Part shown: positions 1-8,886 of the stretch, piece after piece
How positions within the stretch are numbered: the first letter of the stretch is position 1
How the letters are laid out: each line of letters opens with the position of its first letter
Origin: Enterobacter sp. RIT418
GTDB lineage: Bacteria > Pseudomonadota > Gammaproteobacteria > Enterobacterales > Enterobacteriaceae
Length of the DNA stretch: 64,000 nt
NCBI RefSeq assembly: GCF_003057745.1
Contig: NZ_QBJD02000009.1
Location: forward strand, 124,001 to 188,000
Direction of reading: 5' to 3'
Translations under genes and position numbers: made by a program
The notes under the pieces: model-generated
The model's input: only the letters and a program-made list of their open reading frames with translations
Told to the model about the DNA's origin: nothing
Database searches by the model: none

Positions 1-1
1 C

Positions 2-1564
2 GATAAGCCGACGCCGCTGCCGAGCCGCACGCCGGACGCCCGCGGCTTCAGCGAAAAATGGCGTATGCAGATCCGCGGCTGCCTGGTTGCTATCGCGCTT
101 TGCACCCTGATTACCGTGATTGCCAGCCAGTGGCTGATCGCCTTCGACGCCGCAAACCTGGTGATGATTTACCTGCTGGGCGTGGTGGTGGTTGCCCTCT
201 TCTACGGGCGCTGGCCGTCGGTGCTGGCCACCGTCATCAACGTCGTCAGCTTCGATCTCTTCTTCATCGCCCCGCGCGGGACGCTTGCCGTGTCGGACGT
301 GCAGTACGTGCTGACCTTTGGCGTGATGCTGACCGTCGGGCTGGTGATCGGCAACCTGACCGCCGGGGTGCGCTACCAGGCGCGTATCGCCCGCTATCGC
401 GAACAGCGCACGCGGCACCTGTACGAGATGTCCAAGTCGCTGGCCGTTGGCCGCACGCCGCTGGATATCGTGCAGACCAGCGAGCAGTTTATCCGCTCCA
501 CCTTCCACGCCAGCAACCTGATTCTGCTCCCGGACGAACGCGGCCAGCTGCGCCCGCTCACCTCCGCGTCGGGCATGACGCCGTGGGATGAGGCCATCGC
601 GCGCTGGAGCTTTGACAAAGGGCTTCCCGCCGGAGCCGGCACCGATACGCTGCCGGGGGTGCCGTATCAGATCCTGCCCCTGCGCAGCGCGGATAAAAAT
701 CAGGGGCTGGTTATCGTCGAGCCGTCTAACCTGCGCCAGCTGATGATCCCCGAGCAGCAGCGGCTGCTGGAGACCTTTACCCTGCTCGTCGCTAACGCGC
801 TCGAACGCCTGGCGCTGACCGCCAGCGAAGAGCAGGCCCGGCTGGCAAGCGAGCGCGAGAGCATCCGCAACTCGCTGCTGGCGGCGCTCTCCCACGATCT
901 GCGCACCCCGCTGACGGTGCTGTTTGGTCAGTCTGAGATCCTGACGCTGGATCTGGCTGCCGAAGGTTCAAAGCACGCGCTGCAGGCCAGCGAAATCCGC
1001 CAGCACGTGCTGAATACGACCCGCCTGGTGAACAACCTGCTGGATATGGCGCGCATACAGTCGGGCGGCTTCAACCTGAAAAAAGAGTGGCTGACCCTGG
1101 AGGAAGTGGTCGGCAGCGCGCTGAAGATGCTCGAACCGGGGCTGGGCGGTCGGCATATTGCGCTGAACCTGCCGGAGCCGCTTACGCTTATCCACGTCGA
1201 CGGCCCGCTTTTCGAGCGCGTGCTGATCAATCTGCTCGAAAACGCAGTTAAATACGCGGGTGCAAAGGCGCAGATTGGCGTCAACGGCACGGTGAAGGAC
1301 CGGACGCTGCGGCTCGAGGTCTGGGACTCGGGGCCGGGTATTCCTCCCGGACAGGAGCACGCCATTTTTGAGAAATTCGCGCGCGGAAATAAAGAGTCCG
1401 CCATTCCCGGCGTTGGCCTCGGGCTGGCCATTTGTCAGGCCATTATCGACGTGCACGGAGGGACGATTTCAGCCGAGAATCGGCCCGAAGGCGGCGCGCG
1501 ATTTTGTGTTACACTTCCACTGGAAGCCCCGCCAGAACTTGATGAATTACCAGAGGATTTGTGA
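2..1564 (+). CDS. kdpD: Sensor histidine kinase KdpD, C-terminal part (5' end outside window)
   Basis: This is the potassium/turgor sensor kinase that phosphorylates KdpE to switch on the Kdp K+-ATPase in the inner membrane. The reading frame is open from the first bases, so the gene starts upstream; about 520 residues of a protein usually near 895 are present. Visible in order are a block of four hydrophobic segments (roughly bases 70-360), a GAF-like region, the HisKA phospho-acceptor box SHDLRTP near base 890, then ATPase N box (LLENAVKY), G1 box (DSGPGIP) and G2 box (GLGLAIC). The N-terminal KdpD/Usp sensing domains lie outside. The stop codon overlaps the GTG start of kdpE by 4 bp, so the two are translationally coupled. 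Confidence 0.97.
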   Translation, partial: DKPTPLPSRTPDARGFSEKWRMQIRGCLVAIALCTLITVIASQWLIAFDAANLVMIYLLGVVVVALFYGRWPSVLATVINVVSFDLFFIAPRGTLAVSDVQYVLTFGVMLTVGLVIGNLTAGVRYQARIARYREQRTRHLYEMSKSLAVGRTPLDIVQTSEQFIRSTFHASNLILLPDERGQLRPLTSASGMTPWDEAIARWSFDKGLPAGAGTDTLPGVPYQILPLRSADKNQGLVIVEPSNLRQLMIPEQQRLLETFTLLVANALERLALTASEEQARLASERESIRNSLLAALSHDLRTPLTVLFGQSEILTLDLAAEGSKHALQASEIRQHVLNTTRLVNNLLDMARIQSGGFNLKKEWLTLEEVVGSALKMLEPGLGGRHIALNLPEPLTLIHVDGPLFERVLINLLENAVKYAGAKAQIGVNGTVKDRTLRLEVWDSGPGIPPGQEHAIFEKFARGNKESAIPGVGLGLAICQAIIDVHGGTISAENRPEGGARFCVTLPLEAPPELDELPEDL

Positions 1565-2238
1565 TTAACGTCCTGATTGTTGAAGATGAGCTCGCCATCA
1601 GCCGCTTTCTGCGCACCGCGCTGGAGGGCGACGGGCTGCGCGTTCACGAAGCGGGGACGCTGCAGCGCGGCCTGATTGAAGCCGCTACCCGCAAGCCGGA
1701 CCTGGCGATCCTCGACCTGGGGCTGCCGGACGGTGACGGCATCGATTTTATCCGCGAAGTGCGCCAGTGGAGCCAGATGCCGATTCTGGTGCTCTCCGCC
1801 CGCACCGAAGAGACGGATAAAATCGCGGCGCTGGACGCCGGCGCGGATGATTACCTGATCAAACCGTTTGGCATCGGCGAGCTACAGGCGCGGCTCCGCG
1901 TGGCGCTGCGACGCCACGGTGCGGCTCCCGCCGCTGACCCGGTTTATACCTTTGGCGACGTCCGCGTCGACCTGGCCGCTCGCCGCATCCTTCGCGGCGA
2001 GGAAGAGATCCACCTCACCCCGATTGAGTTCCGCCTGCTGGCGGTTTTGCTCAACAACCACGGCAAGGTCCTTACCCAGCGCCAGCTGTTGAGCCAGGTC
2101 TGGGGTCCGAACGCCGTCGAGCATAGTCACTATTTACGCATTTATATGGGCCACCTGCGCCAAAAGCTGGAAATTGACCCCGCGCGTCCTCGCCATTTAT
2201 TAACTGAAACCGGTATCGGTTATCGGTTTATGCTTTGA
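1561..2238 (+). CDS. kdpE: OmpR-family response regulator KdpE
   Basis: This response regulator activates kdpFABC when phosphorylated by KdpD. It has 225 residues, the usual family length. The receiver domain has the phospho-acceptor Asp52 (LAILDLGLPDGDG), an acidic pocket near residues 8-9 and Lys in DYLIKPFG. The C-terminal half is an OmpR/PhoB winged helix (LTPIEFRLLAVLL, then an HYLRIYMGHLRQKLE recognition region). The start is GTG inside the last codons of kdpD, as in other enterics. The coding sequence is followed by a short AT-rich palindrome and T-rich stretch that may end the transcript. The kdpFABC structural genes would lie upstream of the window. Confidence 0.97.
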   Translation: MINVLIVEDELAISRFLRTALEGDGLRVHEAGTLQRGLIEAATRKPDLAILDLGLPDGDGIDFIREVRQWSQMPILVLSARTEETDKIAALDAGADDYLIKPFGIGELQARLRVALRRHGAAPAADPVYTFGDVRVDLAARRILRGEEEIHLTPIEFRLLAVLLNNHGKVLTQRQLLSQVWGPNAVEHSHYLRIYMGHLRQKLEIDPARPRHLLTETGIGYRFML

Positions 2239-2422
2239 ATAATTATTCGTTTTTATTTTAAGCTAAATCACCCTCGTCTCTTATAAACCCCAAAAAAATA
2301 ATGCCGCGTTATTTTTTAGATTTATTTCTGCACATGAAACACACTTCAAAAACACATCATTAACATCAAAACAACAATGCAGAACGTTAAACTGCACTAT
2401 TCAATCAAAACGAATAATTATT
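2238..2422. repeat. Paired 16-nt inverted repeat upstream of speFL
   Basis: The 16 bases at 2238-2253 (AATAATTATTCGTTTT) are repeated exactly in inverted orientation at 2407-2422. Each arm has the self-complementary core AATAATTATT, so they can also be read as two separate palindromic sites about 170 bp apart. The first arm overlaps the last base of kdpE and is followed by a T-rich run, so it may double as a weak terminator. The second arm lies just upstream of the candidate speFL promoter. Confidence 0.6.
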
Positions 2423-2441
2423 TCTGTTTTGATCGGTTAAC

Positions 2442-2483
2442 GGTGATCTTCTTCACAGTTAATCATCATTTCCTGGATAAAAT
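2442..2483 (+). promoter_or_regulatory. Candidate CRP-dependent promoter of speFL-speF-potE
   Basis: GGTGA-N6-TCACA at 2442-2457 matches the CRP consensus in 9 of 10 conserved bases. A TAAAAT -10-like hexamer sits at 2478-2483. With a start near 2490 the CRP site would be centred about -41, the class II position, leaving a leader of about 26 nt before speFL. This is inference from sequence alone; CRP control of this operon is not something I can confirm. Confidence 0.35.
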
Positions 2484-2516
2484 GACCGTGCTTTCAATCA
2501 TGAAAGGAATATGAAC

Positions 2517-2621
2517 ATGGAAAACAACAATCGATTAATGCCCCACATAAGGCGGACGACGCATATCATGATGTTTGCCCACCGAAACTGCTTCGACTTT
2601 CATCTCTTTAATGCCCGGTAG
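2517..2621 (+). CDS. speFL: SpeFL, ornithine-sensing arrest leader peptide
   Basis: This 34-codon ORF begins MENNNRLMPHIRRTTH and ends FNAR followed by TAG. It is nearly the same as E. coli SpeFL and of identical length. In E. coli, ornithine bound by the nascent SpeFL stalls the ribosome at the last codon, which keeps Rho off the leader and allows transcription into speF. The segment with PHIRRTTHI (residues 9-17) and the terminal arginine at the stop are kept; differences such as Leu30 for Phe and Cys25 for Ser lie in the C-terminal effector part. A Shine-Dalgarno sequence (AAAGGAA) precedes the ATG. The stop-to-speF gap is 256 nt and contains potential hairpins. Confidence 0.93.
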   Translation: MENNNRLMPHIRRTTHIMMFAHRNCFDFHLFNAR

Positions 2622-2759
2622 TCCTCCGACCGCTGGCGCTCCCATTCGCAGAAAAACCTGAAATCCCCCTACGTTACAGGCAATTGCCTGCGAACCGCTG
2701 CGCCCGTTTCCGTTGATTCAGACGCATCCGTAGCCGGACGGACTGAATTTTATTCTCAG

Positions 2760-2807
2760 AAAAGCAATTAGCTGATTTTTTATCAGCGGCCACGCTTTGC
2801 TTTTTTT
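2760..2807 (+). terminator. Terminator-like structure in the speF leader
   Basis: Between speFL and speF an inner hairpin (GCTGAT at 2771-2776 with ATCAGC at 2782-2787) sits inside a longer pairing of AAAAGCAA (2760-2767) with TTGCTTTT (2797-2804). A run of seven T ends at 2807. It could act as an attenuator or pausing site. E. coli speF leader control is described as Rho-dependent, so an intrinsic role here is only inferred. Confidence 0.35.
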
Positions 2808-2877
2808 CCGGTTAACTGTCGATTTCTTGATGAGCGGAAATCGAGGGACTCCTATTACCTAAAATAAAGAGATTATG

Positions 2878-5076
2878 ATGAAAAGTTTAAAAATCGCCGC
2901 CAGCCGCGCCTGCCCCGACTGCTTTACCACCCACAGGGAAATAGTCGACGTTAGCGCCACGGATTATATTGACGTTGCCGCGGTCGTGCTGGCAATAGGT
3001 GATATTCAAAACGGCGTATTAGAAGAATTAGACGCTACGGGATTTACTATTCCGGTATTTGTTGCGACACACAAAGAGGAAATTGTTCCGGCGGACTGCC
3101 TGTCGCGGATCCACGGCGTATTTGAATATTCTGATACCAGCAATCATTTTTACGGGCTTCAGCTGGAGGCCGCCGCGCAGAAGTACGAAACGCAGCTGCG
3201 CCCACCGTTCTTCCGCGCCCTGGTCGATTACGTCCAGCAGGGCAACAGCGCGTTCGACTGCCCGGGGCATCAGGGCGGACGGTTTTTCCGCCGCCATCCC
3301 GCCGGGAATCAGTTCGTTGATTTCTTTGGCGAAACGCTTTTCCGCGCCGATTTGTGCAACGCCGACGTGGCAATGGGCGACCTGCTGATCCACGAGGGCG
3401 CGCCGTGCATCGCCCAGCAGCACGCGGCGAAAGTCTTTAACGCGGATAAAACCTATTTCGTGCTGAACGGCACTTCCTCATCAAACAAAGTGGTGCTCAA
3501 CGCCCTGCTCACGCCCGGCGATCTGGTGCTGTTCGACCGTAACAACCACAAGTCTAACCATCACGGCGCGCTGCTCCAGGCGGGCGCAACGCCGGTGTAT
3601 CTGGAAACCGCGCGCAACCCGTACGGCTTTATCGGTGGGATTGACGCGCACTGCTTTGAAGAGCGTTACCTGCGCGAACAGGTGGAACACGTCGCGCCCA
3701 AACGCGCCCGCGACGCGCGCCCGTTCCGCCTGGCGGTGATCCAGCTTGGCACCTACGACGGCACCATCTATAACGCGCGCCAGGTGGTGGACAAGATTGG
3801 GCATCTTTGCGACTACATCCTGTTTGACTCCGCCTGGGTTGGCTACGAGCAGTTTATTCCGATGATGGCCGACTGTTCGCCGCTGCTGCTGGAGCTGAAC
3901 GAAAACGATCCGGGCATTCTGGTGACCCAGTCGGTGCATAAACAGCAGGCGGGCTTCTCGCAGACCTCGCAGATCCACAAGAAGGACAGCCACATAAAAG
4001 GCCAGCCGCGCTATGTGCCGCACAAGCGTCTCAATAACGCCTTTATGATGCATGCCTCCACCAGCCCGTTCTATCCGCTGTTTGCCGCACTCGATGTTAA
4101 CGCCCGCATGCATGAGGGCCAGAGCGGCCGCAACATGTGGATGGACTGCGTGGTGACCGGCATTGAAGCGCGCAAGCTGATCCTCGAAAACTGCCGCTTC
4201 ATCCGTCCGTTCGTGCCGGAAACGGTGGACGGACGCCCGTGGGAAAGCTGGGACACGGCTGACATCGCTACCGACCTGCGCTTCTTCCACTTTGTGCCGG
4301 GCGAGCGCTGGCACGCCTTTGAGGGCTATGCCGAGCACCAGTATTTTATCGATCCGTGCAAGCTGCTGCTGACCACGCCGGGCATCAACGCCCGCAACGG
4401 TGAATACGAGGATTTCGGCGTGCCTGCCACCATTCTCGCCAACTTCCTGCGCGAGAACGGCATCGTGCCGGAGAAATGCGACCTCAACTCGATTCTGTTC
4501 CTGCTCACCCCTGCGGAAGATATGGGCAAACTGCAGCAGCTTGTCGCGCAGCTGGTGCGCTTTGAGAAGCTGCTTGAGAGCGATGCGCCGCTTATCGACG
4601 TGCTGCCTTCTCTTTATAAGCAGCACCCGGAACGTTACGCCGGGTACACCCTGCGCCAGATCTGCCAGGAAATGCATGAGCTGTATGCCCGCCATAACGT
4701 CAAGCAGCTGCAAAAAGAGATGTTCCGCCAGTCCCACTTCCCGCGCGTGATGATGAACCCGCAGGACGCCAACTACGCCTATCTGCGCGGCGAGGTCGAG
4801 CTGGTTTCCCTGCGCGACGCGGAGGGCCGCATCGCCGCCGAGGGCGCGCTTCCTTATCCACCTGGCGTGCTGTGCGTGGTGCCGGGGGAAGTCTGGGGCG
4901 GTTCGGTGCTGCGCTATTTCACCGCGCTGGAAGAAGGGATCAACCTGCTGCCGGGCTTTGCGCCTGAGCTACAGGGCGTGTACGTGGAGGAGTGCGACGG
5001 CCGCAAGCAGGTCCGCTGCTACGTCATCAAACAACCTGAAGCCCAGCCCGCGCTGCTCAAAGGAGAGACATTATGA
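2878..5076 (+). CDS. speF: Inducible ornithine decarboxylase SpeF
   Basis: This PLP-dependent ornithine decarboxylase makes putrescine and CO2 from ornithine and consumes a proton, so it serves acid resistance and polyamine supply in the cytoplasm. It has 732 residues, equal to E. coli SpeF. An N-terminal wing domain is followed by the fold-type I core, with the PLP lysine in SVHKQQAGFSQTSQIHKKD and the substrate/cofactor residues of NGTSSSNK and FDSAWVGYE. Two ATG codons are adjacent (2875 and 2878). The second gives the family length and the better spacing from the AAAGAGA ribosome-binding site, so I chose it. The gene is followed by potE with a 4-bp ATGA overlap, forming a decarboxylase/antiporter operon. 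Confidence 0.97.
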   Translation: MKSLKIAASRACPDCFTTHREIVDVSATDYIDVAAVVLAIGDIQNGVLEELDATGFTIPVFVATHKEEIVPADCLSRIHGVFEYSDTSNHFYGLQLEAAAQKYETQLRPPFFRALVDYVQQGNSAFDCPGHQGGRFFRRHPAGNQFVDFFGETLFRADLCNADVAMGDLLIHEGAPCIAQQHAAKVFNADKTYFVLNGTSSSNKVVLNALLTPGDLVLFDRNNHKSNHHGALLQAGATPVYLETARNPYGFIGGIDAHCFEERYLREQVEHVAPKRARDARPFRLAVIQLGTYDGTIYNARQVVDKIGHLCDYILFDSAWVGYEQFIPMMADCSPLLLELNENDPGILVTQSVHKQQAGFSQTSQIHKKDSHIKGQPRYVPHKRLNNAFMMHASTSPFYPLFAALDVNARMHEGQSGRNMWMDCVVTGIEARKLILENCRFIRPFVPETVDGRPWESWDTADIATDLRFFHFVPGERWHAFEGYAEHQYFIDPCKLLLTTPGINARNGEYEDFGVPATILANFLRENGIVPEKCDLNSILFLLTPAEDMGKLQQLVAQLVRFEKLLESDAPLIDVLPSLYKQHPERYAGYTLRQICQEMHELYARHNVKQLQKEMFRQSHFPRVMMNPQDANYAYLRGEVELVSLRDAEGRIAAEGALPYPPGVLCVVPGEVWGGSVLRYFTALEEGINLLPGFAPELQGVYVEECDGRKQVRCYVIKQPEAQPALLKGETL

Positions 5077-6386
5077 GTAAATCCAACAAGATGGGCGTGG
5101 TGCAGCTGACTATCCTCACCATGGTGAACATGATGGGGTCCGGGATTATCATGCTGCCCACCAAGCTTGCCGAAGTGGGCACCATCTCTATCATCTCCTG
5201 GCTGGTGACCGCGGTGGGTTCGATGGCGCTGGCGTGGGCGTTTGCCAAGTGCGGAATGTTCAGCCGCAAGTCCGGCGGGATGGGCGGCTACGCGGAATAC
5301 GCCTTCGGCAAGTCCGGTAACTTTATGGCGAACTACACCTACGGCGTGTCGCTGCTGATCGCCAACGTCGCCATTGCCATTTCCGCCGTGGGCTACGGTA
5401 CGGAGCTGTTTGGCGCAACGCTGAGCCCGGTACAGATTGGGCTGGCGACAATCGGCGTGCTGTGGATCTGCACCGTGGCGAACTTTGGCGGCGCGCGCAT
5501 TACCGGGCAGCTCAGCAGCATTACCGTCTGGGGGGTGATTATTCCGGTGGTGGGGCTGTGCGTTATCGGCTGGTTCTGGTTTAGCCCGGCGCTGTACGCA
5601 AACTCCTGGAACCCGCACCACGTGCCGTTCTTCACCGCGGTGGGCTCGTCCATTGCCATGACGCTGTGGGCCTTCCTGGGACTTGAGTCGGCGTGCGCGA
5701 ACGCGGAAGTCGTCGAAAATCCGGAAAAGAACGTGCCGATTGCGGTGCTCGGCGGCACCCTGGGGGCAGCGGTGATCTATATCGTGTCCACCAACGTGAT
5801 TGCCGGCATTGTGCCCAATATGGATCTGGCGAACTCCACGGCACCGTTCGGGCTGGCCTTCGCGCAGATGTTTACGCCGGAAGTCGGGAAAGTGATTATG
5901 GGGCTGATGGTAATGTCCTGCTGCGGCTCGCTGCTCGGCTGGCAGTTCACCATCGCGCAGGTGTTCAAGTCATCGGCTGACGAAGGGTATTTCCCGAAAA
6001 TCTTCTCCCGCGTGACCAAAGCGGATGCACCGGTGCAGGGCATGCTGGCGATCGTCATCTTCCAGAGCGGCCTGTCGCTGATGACCATTAGCCCGTCGCT
6101 GAACAGCCAGTTCAACGTGCTGGTTAACCTGGCGGTGGTGACGAACATCATTCCGTATATTCTGTCGATGGCCGCGCTGGTGATTATTCAGAAAGTGGCG
6201 AAGGTCGATCCGGGCAAGGCGAGAGTGGCGAACGTTGTGGCGCTGGTGGGCGCTATCTACAGCTTCTATGCGCTTTACTCTTCCGGTGAAGAAGCGATGC
6301 TCTACGGCGCGATGGTGACCTTTATGGGCTGGACGCTGTACGGGCTGGTGTCGCCGCGGTTTGAATTGACGAATAAACATAGTTAG
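5073..6386 (+). CDS. potE: Putrescine/ornithine antiporter PotE
   Basis: This APC-superfamily inner-membrane antiporter exchanges internal putrescine for external ornithine and supplies SpeF with substrate. It has 437 residues (E. coli 439) with about twelve hydrophobic segments. The first carries the APC signature MMGSGIIMLP. The well-conserved LWAFLGLESACANAEVVENP region follows membrane segment 6. The ATG overlaps the speF stop codon (ATGA), and AAAGGAGAG just upstream is a strong ribosome-binding site. Transcription ends at a hairpin with a T tract immediately downstream. Co-expression with SpeF under acid and ornithine is expected from family knowledge. Confidence 0.97.
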   Translation: MSKSNKMGVVQLTILTMVNMMGSGIIMLPTKLAEVGTISIISWLVTAVGSMALAWAFAKCGMFSRKSGGMGGYAEYAFGKSGNFMANYTYGVSLLIANVAIAISAVGYGTELFGATLSPVQIGLATIGVLWICTVANFGGARITGQLSSITVWGVIIPVVGLCVIGWFWFSPALYANSWNPHHVPFFTAVGSSIAMTLWAFLGLESACANAEVVENPEKNVPIAVLGGTLGAAVIYIVSTNVIAGIVPNMDLANSTAPFGLAFAQMFTPEVGKVIMGLMVMSCCGSLLGWQFTIAQVFKSSADEGYFPKIFSRVTKADAPVQGMLAIVIFQSGLSLMTISPSLNSQFNVLVNLAVVTNIIPYILSMAALVIIQKVAKVDPGKARVANVVALVGAIYSFYALYSSGEEAMLYGAMVTFMGWTLYGLVSPRFELTNKHS

Positions 6387-6395
6387 GGAAAAGCA

Positions 6396-6423
6396 AAACG
6401 GCAACCCTGGGGTTGCCGTTTTT
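6396..6423 (+). terminator. Rho-independent terminator after potE
   Basis: AAACGGCAAC and GTTGCCGTTT form a perfect stem separated by a short loop, followed by a T run. It lies 10 bases after the potE stop, in the convergent space with pgm. Confidence 0.85.
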
Positions 6424-6430
6424 AGCGTTT

Positions 6431-6464
6431 TCTCCCTCTCCCTGTGGGAGAGGCCTGGGTGAGG
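6431..6464 (-). repeat. CCCTCTCCC palindromic repeat, copy 1
   Basis: CTCTCCC and GGGAGAG pair around a short loop, followed by GGTGAGG. Read on the minus strand it matches the copies at 24911 and 36546 (CCTCACC, then CTCTCCC, CACA, GGGAGAGGG). It lies in the convergent gap between potE and pgm. Confidence 0.7.
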
Positions 6465-6489
6465 ACATGAGCCCGCCCTCGATCCACAC

Positions 6490-8130
6490 TTACGCGTTTT
6501 TCAGCACTTCGCTGACAATCTCCACCGCTTCTTTCTCAATCTGCTGACGATGTTCAGCGCCGAGGAAGCTCTCGCAGTAGATTTTGTACGCATCTTCCGT
6601 ACCGGACGGACGCGCGGCGAACCAGCCGTTCTCGGTCATCACCTTCAGACCACCGATAGACGCCCCGTTGCCCGGCGCAGCCGTCAGGCGCGCGGTGATA
6701 GGGTCACCCGCCAGCGTGCTTGCGCTGACCATCTCTGGAGAAAGTTTCGACAGGGCGGCTTTCTGCGCGGACGTTGCTGCCGCCTGAATGCGGTTGTAGC
6801 TTGGCGCGCCGAAGCGTGCTGCCAGTTCGTTGTAATGTTCCTGCGGGTTTTTACCGGTGACGGCCGTGATTTCTGCCGCCAGCAGGCACATGATGATGCC
6901 GTCTTTATCGGTGGACCACGGCGTGCCGTCGAAGCGCAGGAAGGACGCGCCCGCGCTCTCTTCGCCGCCAAAGCCAAAGCTGCCGTCGTGCAGACCGTCA
7001 ACAAACCACTTGAAGCCGACCGGTACTTCCACCAGCTTGCGGCCCAGCGCGTCAACCACGCGGTCAATCATCGCGGAAGAGACCAGCGTTTTACCGACGG
7101 CCACCTCTTTGCCCCACTGCGGACGGTGCTGGAACAGGTAGTTGATTGCAACGGCCAGGTAGTGGTTAGGATTCATCAGGCCCGCCGGGGTCACGATGCC
7201 GTGGCGGTCGTAATCCGGATCGTTGGCAAACGCCAGGTCGAATTTGTCGCGCAGCGCCAGCAGACCGGCCATCGCGCACTCGGAGGAGCAGTCCATGCGG
7301 ATCGCGCCGTCTTTATCCAGGTGCATAAAGCGGAAGGTCTGATCGACGTGATCGTTAACGATGGTCAGATCCAGCTTGTAATGCTCGGCGATGCGCTTCC
7401 AGTATTCGATACCGGAGCCGCCGAGCGGGTCAACGCCCAGCTTCAGGCCGGCTTTCTGGATCGCCGCCATGTCGACGATATCCGCCAGCCCTTCCACGAA
7501 CGGCTGCACCAGATCCTGCTCTTTCACATGCCCGGACGCCATGGCCGCGTCCAGGGAAATGCGCTTGACGCCGTCCAGATCGGCTGCAAGCAGCGCGTTC
7601 GCGCGGTCTTCTACCACTTTGGTGACGTTGGTGTCCGCAGGGCCGCCGTTAGGCGGGTTGTATTTGATCCCCCCGTCATCCGGCGGGTTGTGGGATGGCG
7701 TGATGACGATGCCGTCAGCCAGCGGACCACCTTTTTTGTTGTGCACGAGAATGGCGTTTGATACCGCCGGGGTTGGCGTGAAGCCGTTATTCTCCTGGAC
7801 AATCACGTCTACGCCGTTCGCGGCCAGCACTTCCAGTACGGAAATGAACGCCGGTTCAGACAGGGCGTGAGTATCTTTCCCAACGTAGCACGGACCGGTG
7901 ACGCCGTTTTTAGCGCGCTCTTCCGCGATGGCCTGGGCAATGGCCAGAATGTGCGGCTCGTTAAAGCTGTGGCGCGCCGCGCTGCCGCGGTGGCCAGATG
8001 TACCAAACTTCACTGCGTGTTCTGCGTTGCCCACGACCGGTTTCAGCACGTAGTACTGTGCGGTCAGCTGAGCGACGTTAATCAAATCGCTTTGTTGTGC
8101 AGGTTGGCCTGCACGGCTGTGATTTGCCAT
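6490..8130 (-). CDS. pgm: Phosphoglucomutase Pgm
   Basis: Pgm interconverts glucose-1-phosphate and glucose-6-phosphate, linking glycogen, galactose and UDP-glucose metabolism. It has 546 residues, the E. coli length. The phospho-serine loop is TPSHNPP, preceded by FGTSGHRG near the N terminus. The metal-binding loop is DPDYDRHG, the sugar-binding motif is [10 protein letters not shown], and the phosphate-binding motif RPSGTED sits near the C terminus. The chosen ATG at 8130 has AAGGA about 8 bases upstream; an upstream in-frame ATG would add seven residues not present in relatives. It lies 24 bp after seqA on the same strand, so the two are probably co-transcribed. Confidence 0.97.
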   Translation of the reverse strand: MANHSRAGQPAQQSDLINVAQLTAQYYVLKPVVGNAEHAVKFGTSGHRGSAARHSFNEPHILAIAQAIAEERAKNGVTGPCYVGKDTHALSEPAFISVLEVLAANGVDVIVQENNGFTPTPAVSNAILVHNKKGGPLADGIVITPSHNPPDDGGIKYNPPNGGPADTNVTKVVEDRANALLAADLDGVKRISLDAAMASGHVKEQDLVQPFVEGLADIVDMAAIQKAGLKLGVDPLGGSGIEYWKRIAEHYKLDLTIVNDHVDQTFRFMHLDKDGAIRMDCSSECAMAGLLALRDKFDLAFANDPDYDRHGIVTPAGLMNPNHYLAVAINYLFQHRPQWGKEVAVGKTLVSSAMIDRVVDALGRKLVEVPVGFKWFVDGLHDGSFGFGGEESAGASFLRFDGTPWSTDKDGIIMCLLAAEITAVTGKNPQEHYNELAARFGAPSYNRIQAAATSAQKAALSKLSPEMVSASTLAGDPITARLTAAPGNGASIGGLKVMTENGWFAARPSGTEDAYKIYCESFLGAEHRQQIEKEAVEIVSEVLKNA

Positions 8131-8154
8131 TGCCTGGTCCTTCTGATGCAAGGG

Positions 8155-8703
8155 TTAAATTGTACCGCAAACCTTCTCAATCAATTCCGCAGGGAACTGC
8201 ATAGACTGCATGATGTGTTCAACCATGCTGCACTTGCGGCCCGTATTGGTATTGGTGATGACCCAGTAAGGTGTGCCCGGGACATGTTTAGGTTTGGTTT
8301 GATTGCCGTTTTGCAGCAGCGTCTGCTCGTCGCCGGCGAAGTACACGCGGGTACGGCCGTGGAGCGATTCGGTCGCTTCAGCAAAGGCTTTGTTATCCAG
8401 TGAGTAGAGTGTAGACAGCACCAGCATAAAGCGGTTAACCGCTTTTTTCTGTTCCGCATATTCGTCAGACAGCAGCAGCTCGCGCACCGCGCGGACTTTA
8501 TCTTTTACTGGCGTCGCGGCAGGTTTTGCTGACGCATTTACGCCAGGCTGAGGCGCGACCTCTTTTGGCGCGGACGTTGCGGGCTGTGCGGCGGCGGAAA
8601 TTTTAAGCATGCGCCGTAAAATGTCTGACGCGCTCTCCCCGATATGCCGCGTTTGGCTGGCGATATACTGATAGAGTTCGTCATCAACTTCGATTGTTTT
8701 CAT
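8155..8703 (-). CDS. seqA: Replication-initiation negative regulator SeqA
   Basis: SeqA binds hemimethylated GATC sites behind the fork, sequesters oriC from DnaA and organises new DNA. It has 182 residues against 181 in E. coli. The N-terminal oligomerisation helix pair (MKTIEVDDELYQYIAS, then GESASDILRRML) is followed by an Ala/Pro-rich linker (about residues 37-65). The linker is the least conserved part and leads to the C-terminal DNA-binding domain with GNQTKPKHVPGTPYWVITN and NTGRKCSM. The start at 8703 is the family start; longer in-frame versions have no counterpart. seqA is followed by pgm and diverges from ybfF. Confidence 0.97.
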   Translation of the reverse strand: MKTIEVDDELYQYIASQTRHIGESASDILRRMLKISAAAQPATSAPKEVAPQPGVNASAKPAATPVKDKVRAVRELLLSDEYAEQKKAVNRFMLVLSTLYSLDNKAFAEATESLHGRTRVYFAGDEQTLLQNGNQTKPKHVPGTPYWVITNTNTGRKCSMVEHIMQSMQFPAELIEKVCGTI

Positions 8704-8886
8704 CTTAATCCAGTGCGATATCTTATCTGAATACAAGTCGTTGGGATTATAGGAGCAAATCCCAACAGCGGATAGCGTCAAACCAGGTTGGCGGCAAAAG
8801 TCGGATTAAACTGGAACCTTGCAGCCGGGCGGCAGAATGGTGAACATGATACCCTAACCTGACATACGTAAAAAAAGAACTTTGCC

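Noticed and set aside
3481-4737. 418-codon open frame antisense to speF
   Set aside because: A His/Arg/Val-rich composition typical of antisense to GC-rich genes; speF covers it fully.
6550-7761. 403-codon plus-strand frame within pgm
   Set aside because: Antisense shadow of a certain gene with no domain or initiation signal.
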